DNA from: CAZUHB01 sp964620445
GTDB lineage: Bacteria; Planctomycetota; B15-G4; CAYZWU01
DNA: 64,000 nt
Direction of reading: 5' to 3'
NCBI GenBank assembly: GCA_964620445.1
Contig: CAZUHB010000026.1
Location: 1-64,000 of the forward strand
Positions within the stretch are counted from its first letter, which is position 1; each line of letters opens with the position of its first letter. The translations under genes and the position numbers were made by a program. Below, piece after piece: positions 33,413 to 42,063 of the stretch. The notes beneath the pieces are model-generated. The model saw only the letters and a program-made list of their open reading frames with translations, ran no database searches and was not told the origin of the DNA.

Positions 33413-35299
33413 ATGTCGGCCTTCTTCAATCGGATCATCGGCAAGATCAGGGAGACGCACGGGAGAATACGGACACCGGCGAACCCTGATCCCGTCGCTG
33501 CGCGCGCCACCGAATCCGACGAATCCACGGTCCCTCCCAGATTACTGAGCAAGGCATACAGCCTCACTCATGTCCACGGCGGCCTGGTCCGCCGTTTCCA
33601 GCTTGGAGTCGAACCGCTCACGATCGGCCGCGGTACGGAATGCACGATCCGGATCAACGGCCGGAATGTCGAGCCGGTCCACTGCCGGATCGAGCGGACG
33701 CATGACGACGAGCTGATCATTTTCCCTGAGAGCGAGGAATCGATTGTACGCGTCAATGGCGTTCCGGTCGAATTCATGCGTCTCACCGGCGGGGAAACGA
33801 TCACCCTCGGCAACGCCACCTTGCGGGTACAGACCGGATACGGTGTTGGTGCCCTTCCGGAGACGGTGACCCCCTCTTACGCATTCGAGCAAAATTTCGG
33901 CCGTCTCATGATCCGCTCCCTGCAGAAAAGCCACTGGTTCCTGCTCTCCTGCGTCACGCACATCCTGCTCGTTCTCCTCGTGTCATGGATGATGGATGAG
34001 GCCGAGCTGCCGGTCACTCCGATCGGATTCGTCCAGGGGGGGATCGGGGACTCGCTGGGCGACTTCCCGCTCGACGACGATGTCGCTTCAGGGCCGAGCG
34101 AGTACGAGTTCGACGATCCCGTGATCGAGGATCTCGACGCCCTCGAAAACCTCGACATTGGCGAGTCGACCCTGGGCGAGACAGCGGACTATTTCAATGA
34201 AGACCTCTACGGCACCCTCGGCCAGGACGGCACAGGGCTCGACGCCGGCGGAAACGAAAAGCTCGGCGACATGATCAATCCGGGCAGAGGGATGGGAAAA
34301 CTCTTCGGCACGGGATCGGGCTGGAGTGAACACGTGGGCCAGCTCCGATCCACCGGTCTCGACGTGGCGATCCTCTTCGACTCCACGGGGAGCATGGTGA
34401 CCCTGATCAACGAGGTCAAGCCGACGATCGCCGAGATGGTCAAGGCGCTCCACAGGATCGTGCCCGATCTCAGGATCGCGCTCATCACCTACAAGGGCAC
34501 CCCGGGCGCCAGCGACTACGTGGTGGCCGGAACGCCGCTCGTCGACGACCTGTACGAGCTTCTCAATTTCATGAACTGCGTCGATATCTCCGGAGGCTCA
34601 TCGGAAGGTTACGCCGCGATCGACAAGGGGCTCGGCAGGGCGATCAACAAACTCGAGTGGCGCGACGAAACCCAGAAAGCGATCGCTCTCATCGGCGATG
34701 CCGCGCCTTTTCCGCGCACGGTGGGCGAGACTGTCCAGATCGTCAGGAGATTCAAGGGGAGGGTGTCCACGATCTACAAGAACTCGGAGCATACGCCCGG
34801 GTACCTCGAGCCGACCACGCTGAGCAATTTCCGCAGCATCGCGCGGGCCGGAAAGGGCGAATTCATCCGCTACGACGTGTCTGGCGACGTGGTACGCCAC
34901 GTGGTCACAGTCGTGCTCGGTTCGGAATACGCCGAACAGATCAAAAGGGTCTTCGCCTATCAGGAGCATGGGCCGTGGAAAAGGATCCTCGAGCGCAAGG
35001 TGGCCGAACAGAAGATCGATTGGCTCCTCGAACAGCTGATGAAGAAGAGGGTCCGTCCGGAGGTGAGCGATGCACTCCTGCAGATCGGCGGAAGGGCTCT
35101 GGCTGCCAGGATCTGGAGACGGCTTCAGCAGGGCGACCTCGCCACGTGGCAGCTTCAACGCTGCGTCTATATCCTCGGCAGGCTGACCAACGTCCAGATC
35201 AACTACATCTACTCGTCGCGAAAGTATCTCACTGAAAAACAGATGGGGTACATCAAGGGCGTGCTCACCTTCGTCTACGGTAAACGGTTTCCCAACTGA
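33413..35299 (+). CDS. FHA domain-transmembrane-von Willebrand A domain protein
   Basis: A 628-aa single-pass membrane protein. The N-terminal cytoplasmic half has an FHA-like domain at about 50-140 with 'IGRGTECTI' and His90 in 'VEPVHCRIE', where Glu replaces the usual Ser of SxxH. One membrane helix spans 175-193 ('WFLLSCVTHILLVLLVSWM'). An acidic linker covers 215-300. A VWA domain begins at about 317 with the MIDAS 'LFDSTGSM' (322-328) and continues to about 500, followed by a helical C-terminus. It could relay phosphothreonine signals to extracytoplasmic metal-dependent adhesion or complex assembly. The start at 33413 is five bases after AGGAG; the ATG at 33410 is too close. I know of no standard family with this order. 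Confidence 0.82.
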   Translation: MSAFFNRIIGKIRETHGRIRTPANPDPVAARATESDESTVPPRLLSKAYSLTHVHGGLVRRFQLGVEPLTIGRGTECTIRINGRNVEPVHCRIERTHDDELIIFPESEESIVRVNGVPVEFMRLTGGETITLGNATLRVQTGYGVGALPETVTPSYAFEQNFGRLMIRSLQKSHWFLLSCVTHILLVLLVSWMMDEAELPVTPIGFVQGGIGDSLGDFPLDDDVASGPSEYEFDDPVIEDLDALENLDIGESTLGETADYFNEDLYGTLGQDGTGLDAGGNEKLGDMINPGRGMGKLFGTGSGWSEHVGQLRSTGLDVAILFDSTGSMVTLINEVKPTIAEMVKALHRIVPDLRIALITYKGTPGASDYVVAGTPLVDDLYELLNFMNCVDISGGSSEGYAAIDKGLGRAINKLEWRDETQKAIALIGDAAPFPRTVGETVQIVRRFKGRVSTIYKNSEHTPGYLEPTTLSNFRSIARAGKGEFIRYDVSGDVVRHVVTVVLGSEYAEQIKRVFAYQEHGPWKRILERKVAEQKIDWLLEQLMKKRVRPEVSDALLQIGGRALAARIWRRLQQGDLATWQLQRCVYILGRLTNVQINYIYSSRKYLTEKQMGYIKGVLTFVYGKRFPN

Positions 35300-35493
35300 G
35301 AACCGTGCGATTGCGCTCGCAATGAGTGCACAGTCGCACCTGGTCGGCCGGCGGATCCTCCGGCGCGGCGGCCGAACCCCCAGAATCCGAATCCTCACCG
35401 AAGTTTCTCTCCCGGTACAGGTATTGCTGTGAAAGAGGGAGGGTTCAATGATATTTCGTCAGGTTGAATCATTCGAAAAATTGAGGTGAGTCA

Positions 35494-38400
35494 ATGAGTT
35501 ACCCCCCGAAGATTTCACATGCCGTCGTTGCTTTTTGCGTCCTCATCGCCCTGTCCTGTCTGCTCGTATTCGCCCTTTCCGGCACTGAGCAGGACAAGGA
35601 ACACATTGTCAGGCAGAAACGGAGCGTCGACCTCTACGAAGAGGCCGATCCCGTTCGCGTGACAGGGAACATCGTGTCCTGCAGACGCCTCGACTTCTTT
35701 CCCAAGGGTGAGACCGCATCGGGTTTCTTCGATTCGGACGGCGACGGCGAGGTCGACACCCGGATCAACCGGTTCAAGAGTTTCGTCAACGCGGCCAACA
35801 ACTGCTTCAACGAGGCGATCGCGGCGTGCGTGGCGCACGATCCGGATGACAGATTCATCTACGACGATCCCGACATCTGGAGGGACGACGAGTACAACAA
35901 CGCGCTGGAGTGGCGGCCCGACCCGATGCCGCGGTACGCGGACTGGAGCGGCACGCCGTCGACACATGCCACCCAGTTCTTCCAGGTCATCCTGCCATTC
36001 GAGCCCGACCGGGCCTCCCTCTTCGACCCGGCGAATCCAACCAACAACTACCTGTCGGGAAACCTCGACGTTCGGGACGAGACAGGCGCGACGGTGTGGC
36101 TGTCCGTTTTCGCCGGCGGAATCGACGCGTTCGGTGTCGATCACGGCAACGATCCCAACTGGCCGGCCGGTGCCTCGAGGGCGCCCGACACGATCGTTTT
36201 CGTCGCCAACACGATGAGCATCCCCGGTGTCAAGCCCGGAATTCCCGACCCTGCCGTGAACAGATCGGTGGCGCTCACCGGGACAGACGCCTCACCTGCC
36301 GAATGGAACGGCAAGGAGATCCGCATCCGCATCGGCACCCTCGCCGACGCGCAGGGAAATCAGCGCGCCGTCAACTCGAGACATCTCGTCAGGCGGACCG
36401 GGGTGCCTGCCGATGACGACGACACGGCCGTCGAGGTTCTCGCAATACTTCCCTCCGAGTGCGTGCCCCATCCGATCACCGGCGCTCCGCTCGAAGACCA
36501 CTGGCCCGGGATCGCCGGAAGCGGCAGCCACTTCGTGCCGGTCGACGCGCGATTCATGATCGTTTTCAACAAGCCGGTCGTGCCCGTGACCGTGGGGCGA
36601 TCGATCGTGTTCAACAGGGGCCCCTTCACGGGAAACATGGAGCCCGTCCCCAATCCGGAGAGGATGAACTGGCCTCCCTACCCGGCGTGCAGCACCGAGA
36701 TCGAACCGATCTGCACCAACGTCTCGCTGAAAGCCTATTTTCTCGATGAGCTGGGAGATCCAGTCGAGCCGCACACACCGGTGCCGGTCAGGATCCACCC
36801 TCTCAGCCAGAACAACCTGGCCTCCTATGTCGTGACGCCGCTCATCGATCTCCCCGGCTCGTCGACGGACTGGTCGGGCGATCTCCCCAACGATCCGCCC
36901 ACCCCGCCCGCGGGGGCGGTCCGCATGCGGATCGAGGTCACCGTCTACGACTATCAAAAGAACACGCTCACCGGGATCATGCCCGGCCAGGGAGGCCAGC
37001 CCACGCCGCAAAACCTGGGGGTGGCCGGTTTCCACGGGGAGCGTTACTACAACAACGGCCAGAACGAAACAGAGTCCTTCTCCGTGCTCCTCGGGAGCAG
37101 ATACGTCAACGCGCCGGTCTCGCCCAACGTGCTCTACTTCACCATGGGCGCCAAGGGGATCGGAGCTCTCGACCTCGACGGCAATGGTTTCGTCACCAAC
37201 TCCCCCGCGGCGAGCCGCAACATGTGGATCACGGCTTCGGCCTTCTACAGCCCCTTCGGGAACGGCATGCTGGGATTCGGCAACAACTACGCCTATCCCG
37301 TCGGCGTGGGCGACGACACGCCGATCGGCGGGATCAACGAGGGCGGAGGGCGCTGGTGGAGTGACCTCGATCCGTCGAAGGACGCGCTCGTGCGCGACTC
37401 GAACGGCTCGGCCCAGCTCTTCGACTGTCCGGCCTCCTGCCGGATCAGCGATATCGAGGTGGGCGACTTTCTCGACACCATCTACTACAACCGGTCCAAT
37501 CCGTACGCGTCGGACGCCGACCGTCTCGATCTCGTCTACCCGGCGGCGGTCGGCACCCTTTCCAGCAATCTGATCAGTTCGCCGCCAACGCCCAATCCCC
37601 CGCCCCTCACCCTGCCCGTGGGCATGCGTCCCCTCCACGTGGGCGTGGACGAGCACGCGGTCCACGACGAGGGGGCCTACGTGATTCTCGGCAAGGAGGT
37701 CTTTCCGCCCGACATTTCCTTCTTTTCGCTCTACGGAAAGAAGCAGTGGATCCACCTCGATCCTGCCGGTCTCCTTGGAGGAAGCGACCGGCCCTTCCCG
37801 CCCAACGCGCCCGGCCTCGGCCCGTGGTCGTGGGGCACGTACATTCAGGACGGCCCCATCGCGGAGACGTGCACTTTCGGAATCGGCAGCCACTACGCGA
37901 GCCGGCAGCAGATCGGCAATTTTCTCTTCGCCACCGACCGGGCGAACGACACTGTTCGTGTGCTGAACTCGAACACGATGGAACAGATCACCGAGGTCAC
38001 CGGGTTCTCCAGGCCCGAGCAGGCCGCGATCACGCCCGACTTGAAGACCCTTTTCGTGACCAACCTCGATTCGATGTCGGTCTCCGTCGTCGACGTGGAT
38101 CCGCGGTCGCCCCACTTCCTTCTCAAGACGGACGAGATCGCCGTGGGGCGGTGGCCGAAGGGGCTCTGCTGCCAGCCCGACGGCGAGGACGTTCTCGTCT
38201 GCAATTTCGGCGACGACACGATCTCCATCATCGAGGCGGGAACCAGATCGGTCCGCAAGACACTGACAGACTGCCGGATCGACAAGCCCTGGGACATCGT
38301 GGCCGGACCGCGCCAGCTCGTCACCGGCTGGGGATGCGGCGTGTATCACGCCTACATCTCGAATTTCGGCGGCAACAACATTCTCGTCTACGAATCAGGA

Positions 38401-39033
38401 CCGGACGGCATCGGCGGAATCGGGCTCGACGACATCTACGGCGCGGTGCCGCTCATCGGCGAATTCGGCGAGGTCTACGAGGAAATCCTTCAGCCGCGCG
38501 GACTCTGCTACGATCCGCTCTACCTGCACGACACGCCCGGTTCGCTCAACCTCGTGGGAGGCTGCTTCGTGGCCCACGACTCGGCAAAGGGCGCGGCGGT
38601 CTCTCGCATCCAGTTCGTGAAGCAGTACGGACCGTGGGGACCCCAGACGCCCGGCACCTGGGATCGCGACTTTCTCATCGTCGACCAGTGGACCGCGCAG
38701 GATGGAGTTCTCTCCGGAACGGGACCGGCCGCCGATGTGGCGCTGCCCGATATCAACCGCGCGGCGTGGCTCGATCAGAATTTTGGCGGCAGCCCCTACG
38801 TGACCAATCTAGGCGGCGTGGGGAACAATCCTTCGATGGATCTACCGGCGAACAACAAGCACCCCATGAGATATTTTCCGTCCCCGGTGCCCACGTTCTT
38901 GCCCGACCTGCTCTTCGTGTCCTACGTGAACGATCCGGTGATCGACCTGCTCGACAGCTCGTCCGGCACGTCGACGTGCATCGCCGGCTTGCCCGGCGCC
39001 GCGCCCGTGCTCAAGACCTACTTCAAGAACTGA
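35494..39033 (+). CDS. Large exported protein with C-terminal YVTN-type beta-propeller
   Basis: A 1179-aa protein with an uncleaved-anchor-like or signal segment at about residues 9-30. Residues 50-330 are Asp-rich with 'DSDGDGEVDTRINRF', a calcium-loop-like stretch. Around 340-520 Ig-like strands include 'DARFMIVFNKPVVPVTVGRS', as in Big_5 type domains. Residues about 800-1000 carry YVTN-like repeats such as 'NFLFATDRANDTVRVLNS', 'KTLFVTNLDSMSVSVVDV' and 'EDVLVCNFGDDTISIIEAG', a beta-propeller fold. There are scattered cysteines and no sorting signal. The start follows 'gaggtgag'. A cell-surface or periplasmic binding role is likely; no enzymatic site is evident. Transcribed alone, convergent with the squalene-repeat gene. 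Confidence 0.8.
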   Translation: MSYPPKISHAVVAFCVLIALSCLLVFALSGTEQDKEHIVRQKRSVDLYEEADPVRVTGNIVSCRRLDFFPKGETASGFFDSDGDGEVDTRINRFKSFVNAANNCFNEAIAACVAHDPDDRFIYDDPDIWRDDEYNNALEWRPDPMPRYADWSGTPSTHATQFFQVILPFEPDRASLFDPANPTNNYLSGNLDVRDETGATVWLSVFAGGIDAFGVDHGNDPNWPAGASRAPDTIVFVANTMSIPGVKPGIPDPAVNRSVALTGTDASPAEWNGKEIRIRIGTLADAQGNQRAVNSRHLVRRTGVPADDDDTAVEVLAILPSECVPHPITGAPLEDHWPGIAGSGSHFVPVDARFMIVFNKPVVPVTVGRSIVFNRGPFTGNMEPVPNPERMNWPPYPACSTEIEPICTNVSLKAYFLDELGDPVEPHTPVPVRIHPLSQNNLASYVVTPLIDLPGSSTDWSGDLPNDPPTPPAGAVRMRIEVTVYDYQKNTLTGIMPGQGGQPTPQNLGVAGFHGERYYNNGQNETESFSVLLGSRYVNAPVSPNVLYFTMGAKGIGALDLDGNGFVTNSPAASRNMWITASAFYSPFGNGMLGFGNNYAYPVGVGDDTPIGGINEGGGRWWSDLDPSKDALVRDSNGSAQLFDCPASCRISDIEVGDFLDTIYYNRSNPYASDADRLDLVYPAAVGTLSSNLISSPPTPNPPPLTLPVGMRPLHVGVDEHAVHDEGAYVILGKEVFPPDISFFSLYGKKQWIHLDPAGLLGGSDRPFPPNAPGLGPWSWGTYIQDGPIAETCTFGIGSHYASRQQIGNFLFATDRANDTVRVLNSNTMEQITEVTGFSRPEQAAITPDLKTLFVTNLDSMSVSVVDVDPRSPHFLLKTDEIAVGRWPKGLCCQPDGEDVLVCNFGDDTISIIEAGTRSVRKTLTDCRIDKPWDIVAGPRQLVTGWGCGVYHAYISNFGGNNILVYESGPDGIGGIGLDDIYGAVPLIGEFGEVYEEILQPRGLCYDPLYLHDTPGSLNLVGGCFVAHDSAKGAAVSRIQFVKQYGPWGPQTPGTWDRDFLIVDQWTAQDGVLSGTGPAADVALPDINRAAWLDQNFGGSPYVTNLGGVGNNPSMDLPANNKHPMRYFPSPVPTFLPDLLFVSYVNDPVIDLLDSSSGTSTCIAGLPGAAPVLKTYFKN

Positions 39034-39052
39034 CCGGTCCTCCGGCGAGAGA

Positions 39053-40255
39053 CTACAAATCGAGACGCGACAACGCGATCAGCGCGAACGCTGTCCCGTA
39101 CGGCTTGTGATAGCTGTAGAGCGGGTAATCCCAGAAGGAGCCGTCAGGCTGCCAGCAGTACATGACCGCGTCGAAGAGCGGTTTGGAAAAACGCGTCTTG
39201 TCCTCGTCGGGCATCCCTTCGAGGACGTACCCGGCATAGGCCATCCCGAAAAGATAGAAATACCCCGAGATCCCGTACCACGATTCGTGCGGGATCGGCC
39301 GACGGGAGCCGCATTTCTGAAACCGGATCTGATCGACGAGCAGGATCTGGAGCCCCTTGCGTTTCGCTTCCACGCTGTACTCGTGGCCGAAGAGGCCGAC
39401 CGCGTACTGGCAGCACGGCGTGCGGCATGCCGAACCCTTCGGCTGGTTGATGCCCGCGCGCGGCACGTACTTCAGGTATTCGCCGTAGACGAACGAACCC
39501 TCGGGCGTCTCCGACCGGACCACCTGTTTCACGGCGCGCTTCACGAGCTTTTCGGGAAAGACGATTCCGGCCTGCTTGGCGCGGTCCACACCGACGAGGA
39601 TCGCCGCCGTGGTGAAACACATCGACGTGTCCGAAGGCTGATAGGTTTCGAGACCTATCAGGGAGAGATACCCCCACCCCCCGTCGAGGGTCTGGTACCT
39701 CTTGAGCTTGACGACCAGATGGTCGCAGGCCGCCCTGAGCTCATCCTTCCTCGGGTCGTTGGGATGATCGCGCAGCCAGCGGCCCAGGGCCTGCAAGCCG
39801 TAACCGAATGCCCAGACGCTGTAGTGTTCCAGGCCGCTCATGCGCTTCACGTTGTAGGCGCCGAGCAGATAGTCGATACCGCGGCTCGCCGCCCGGCGGC
39901 TCGCGGCTGTCTTGAAAGGGCTGTCCTCGAGCGCCGCCACGCAGAGAGCCGACGTGGCCACGCGGAAGGCTTTGTGCGAGCCGGGCGGACTGCAGAAAAC
40001 CTCTATCGGCCGGGCCGTGTGATGGGATCCCCAGCCGCCGTCGTCGTGCTGATTGGCCACGAGCCATTCCACGGCTTTCTCGATCGCTGTCTCGAGATCG
40101 GGCAGATCAGGCCGCGCCGCGTCGCGCGCGGGGCCCGGTCGGGCGGTCGATTCGGCTGGCGTCTCTTCCCCGGTCTGCGCCCACGCCAGAGGCAGAGCGG
40201 TCAGAACGAAAAGAACGGAGACCGCCGCCGCAAACAGAACGCGTCGGGGAATCAT
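39053..40255 (-). CDS. Exported squalene-oxidase/prenyltransferase-repeat (alpha6-alpha6 barrel) protein
   Basis: A 400-aa protein with a signal peptide ending near 'LAWAQ' (residue 27). The mature part contains terpene-cyclase-like repeats: 'NQHDDGGWGS', 'YQTLDGGWGYLS' and 'WQPDGSFWDYPL', each the QW-type 'Q-x-DG-x-W' turn. The acid motif DxDD of class II cyclases and the zinc site of prenyltransferases are absent, so it is not a hopanoid cyclase. Such exported repeat proteins are common in Planctomycetota and of unknown function. The start at 40255 overlaps the stop of the adaptor gene (ATGA), so the additional five residues to 40270 are unlikely. Coupling to an HlyD-type adaptor suggests a shared envelope role. 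Confidence 0.82.
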   Translation of the reverse strand: MIPRRVLFAAAVSVLFVLTALPLAWAQTGEETPAESTARPGPARDAARPDLPDLETAIEKAVEWLVANQHDDGGWGSHHTARPIEVFCSPPGSHKAFRVATSALCVAALEDSPFKTAASRRAASRGIDYLLGAYNVKRMSGLEHYSVWAFGYGLQALGRWLRDHPNDPRKDELRAACDHLVVKLKRYQTLDGGWGYLSLIGLETYQPSDTSMCFTTAAILVGVDRAKQAGIVFPEKLVKRAVKQVVRSETPEGSFVYGEYLKYVPRAGINQPKGSACRTPCCQYAVGLFGHEYSVEAKRKGLQILLVDQIRFQKCGSRRPIPHESWYGISGYFYLFGMAYAGYVLEGMPDEDKTRFSKPLFDAVMYCWQPDGSFWDYPLYSYHKPYGTAFALIALSRLDL

Positions 40256-41700
40256 TTCTGCGGTTCGCATAGAAGCACCTTCTGCCCGTCCGAGAGCACC
40301 CCGTAAACGACAACCTCCTTATCGGTCGACGGTCCGAGCTTGACGGGGATCCTCTGGAAGCTCTCCCCCTCCTCGGCGGCAACCAGGCAATACGCGTCCG
40401 TTCCCGAACCGAACACGGCGGTCCTGGGAAGCACGATCACGTCCTCGAGCTCCTCGACCACGATCTTCACCTCGGCGCGCATTCCGGCCACAACACCCTG
40501 GACAGGCCCGTCGATCACGACCTCGGCAGTGTGTGTGTTCTCCTTTCCTCCCGCGCTCCGCGGAGCCGGAAAGCGATCGACGCGCATCGTGCCCATGACG
40601 GCGATCTCGGGCACGGCCACAACATTCACCTTGGCCGCGATGCCTGTGCGGATCGCATTGATCTTCGATTCGGGAATGTCGAGGGCCACGTTCGAGCGGT
40701 CCGGATCGGCAATCGTGAAGAGCTTGGTCCGCGCGCCGCCGCGGCTGCCCCGCTTGTGACGGGGAGCCGTCTTTCCCGGCCTGTAGTCGTCGGCCGAGCC
40801 ATGAAGCAGAACGCCATCGCGGGTTGCGCGGATCGCGAGCAGCTCGGCGTCCTTGTGCAGCCGGGCCAGCTTCGCCTTCTGATCCTTGAGGCTCAGCTCG
40901 GTCTGGAGCAACCCGTCCTCCCGGCCGCGCCTTTCGATCTCCTGCGTCTTGAGCAGCTTGTCGAGAGCGGCTTCCTTCGCGTGTACCGCGCGCCGCAGGC
41001 GCACGGTCTGGGCCGCCTCGGAGAAGGCGACCGTGTAGGCGCGCCTGTCCTTCATGTTCTTCAGAGATGTCAGGGAGCGGGCCAGGTTGCGCCGCGACCT
41101 CTTGAGCACGATCTCCTCGGTGGCGTCGGTCAGCTCGTCGTCGCGGTACATCATCTCGAGCTGGTCGAGCTCGTCCTTCTGGTCTTCGATGTTGTGTTCG
41201 GTATAAAGCGCCATCAGCTCCGAACTGCGCTGCGAAAAATCGAGCTCGAACCTCTCCCAGCCCTCGAGGTTGCGGCGTGCCTGTTCGAGATCGTAGCGCG
41301 CGTTGTCGAGCGCGAGGGCCGCGCTCTTCTCGCTGATCGCGGCCCGCTCCACGCTGCTCTGAAAATTGAGGGCCGCCGACTTGACCTGCCTCTCGAGCTT
41401 TTCGATCTGATCCTTGATGCCGCGCAGATCGAGGCGGGCGATCACGTCCCCGTCGTTCACCGGGGTTCCATGCTGAAGGACCTCGATAAAGAGAAGCTCG
41501 CCCTTGTACTCTTCGAACCAGAGCTCGATCTCGTCGCACTGGGAGGGAACAAAGGTTCCTTTGCGCACCTCGTCAGTCGAAAAATCGCGCCGTTCGACCA
41601 CGATGCTCTCAACGCTTTTCGGTTGCGCGCCCGGTTCCTGAGCCGCCAGGTCGCTTCCCACGAGCAGCAGAGCAACAAACAAAAGACTGAAACGTAGCAT
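40252..41700 (-). CDS. HlyD/RND-type periplasmic adaptor (membrane fusion) protein
   Basis: A 482-aa protein with a signal peptide (residues 1-20, 'LVGSDLAAQ'). A beta-rich N-terminal part with 'GTPVNDGDVIARLD' marks the first lipoyl half-motif. A long coiled coil spans about 95-275, rich in Glu/Leu/Arg/Lys. The second lipoyl half lies around 'LLAIRATRDGVLLHGS', followed by beta-barrel strands ('VALDIPESKINAIRTGIAAKVNV') and a membrane-proximal domain to the end. It would bridge inner-membrane and outer-membrane components of an efflux or secretion system, but no RND, ABC or TolC partner is adjacent. The start at 41700 follows 'aaggaaggag'. The downstream coupled gene encodes the squalene-repeat protein. 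Confidence 0.85.
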   Translation of the reverse strand: MLRFSLLFVALLLVGSDLAAQEPGAQPKSVESIVVERRDFSTDEVRKGTFVPSQCDEIELWFEEYKGELLFIEVLQHGTPVNDGDVIARLDLRGIKDQIEKLERQVKSAALNFQSSVERAAISEKSAALALDNARYDLEQARRNLEGWERFELDFSQRSSELMALYTEHNIEDQKDELDQLEMMYRDDELTDATEEIVLKRSRRNLARSLTSLKNMKDRRAYTVAFSEAAQTVRLRRAVHAKEAALDKLLKTQEIERRGREDGLLQTELSLKDQKAKLARLHKDAELLAIRATRDGVLLHGSADDYRPGKTAPRHKRGSRGGARTKLFTIADPDRSNVALDIPESKINAIRTGIAAKVNVVAVPEIAVMGTMRVDRFPAPRSAGGKENTHTAEVVIDGPVQGVVAGMRAEVKIVVEELEDVIVLPRTAVFGSGTDAYCLVAAEEGESFQRIPVKLGPSTDKEVVVYGVLSDGQKVLLCEPQK

Positions 41701-42063
41701 TTTGAACTCCTTCCTTCCTCCAGGGGGATCTGTCATTCGACTCTATTTCTATTATTGTCTCCGTGCAGAATTTGTTTCCGTGCAGAATCGGCGCGCGCCC
41801 CGCGTGGCGGCCCGGCCAGAGCGATCAGGATCAGCAAAAACGAGGAATCGAACAGAATCGTCCGCGTGGATCTCACTCCCGGCTGGAGCGATCCACTCCG
41901 CTGGGTTCGATGAAGGGTGCGCCATCGCCCGTCATGATAATACTATTCGACGCCCGGTGCAAAACATGTCCCGGCGCGCGCCCCGATTCTGTGCACACAC
42001 GACTTTGCCGCCGGAACAGGAATCGGGCGCGCCCGGACAGGGCCCATCTGGTATGATGCCGCC
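41701..42063. other. Intergenic region between divergent adaptor and tgt genes
   Basis: This 363-base spacer shows no supported gene on either strand. It contains an 11-base direct repeat 'ccgtgcagaat' at 41761-41771 and 41778-41788 (17-base period), and an imperfect inverted repeat described separately. Both divergent promoters should be here, but no convincing consensus can be picked. Confidence 0.6.
41778..41996. repeat. Imperfect inverted repeat about 220 bases across
   Basis: The left end 41778-41800 contains 'gcagaatcggcgcgcgcc' and the right end 41973-41996 reads, on the opposite strand, 'cagaatcggggcgcgcgcc'. The ends share 'cagaatcgg' and a GCGCGC core with a two-base shift. It could be a small non-autonomous element or chance in GC-rich DNA. 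Confidence 0.35.

Noticed and set aside
36292..38349. 685-codon frame opposite the YVTN propeller protein
   Set aside because: It is a His/Arg/Asp/Val-rich shadow of the propeller gene with no start context or domain.
39053..40255. Squalene-hopene cyclase
   Set aside because: QW-like repeats are present, but the DxDD acid motif is absent, the protein is exported, and it is only about 400 aa.
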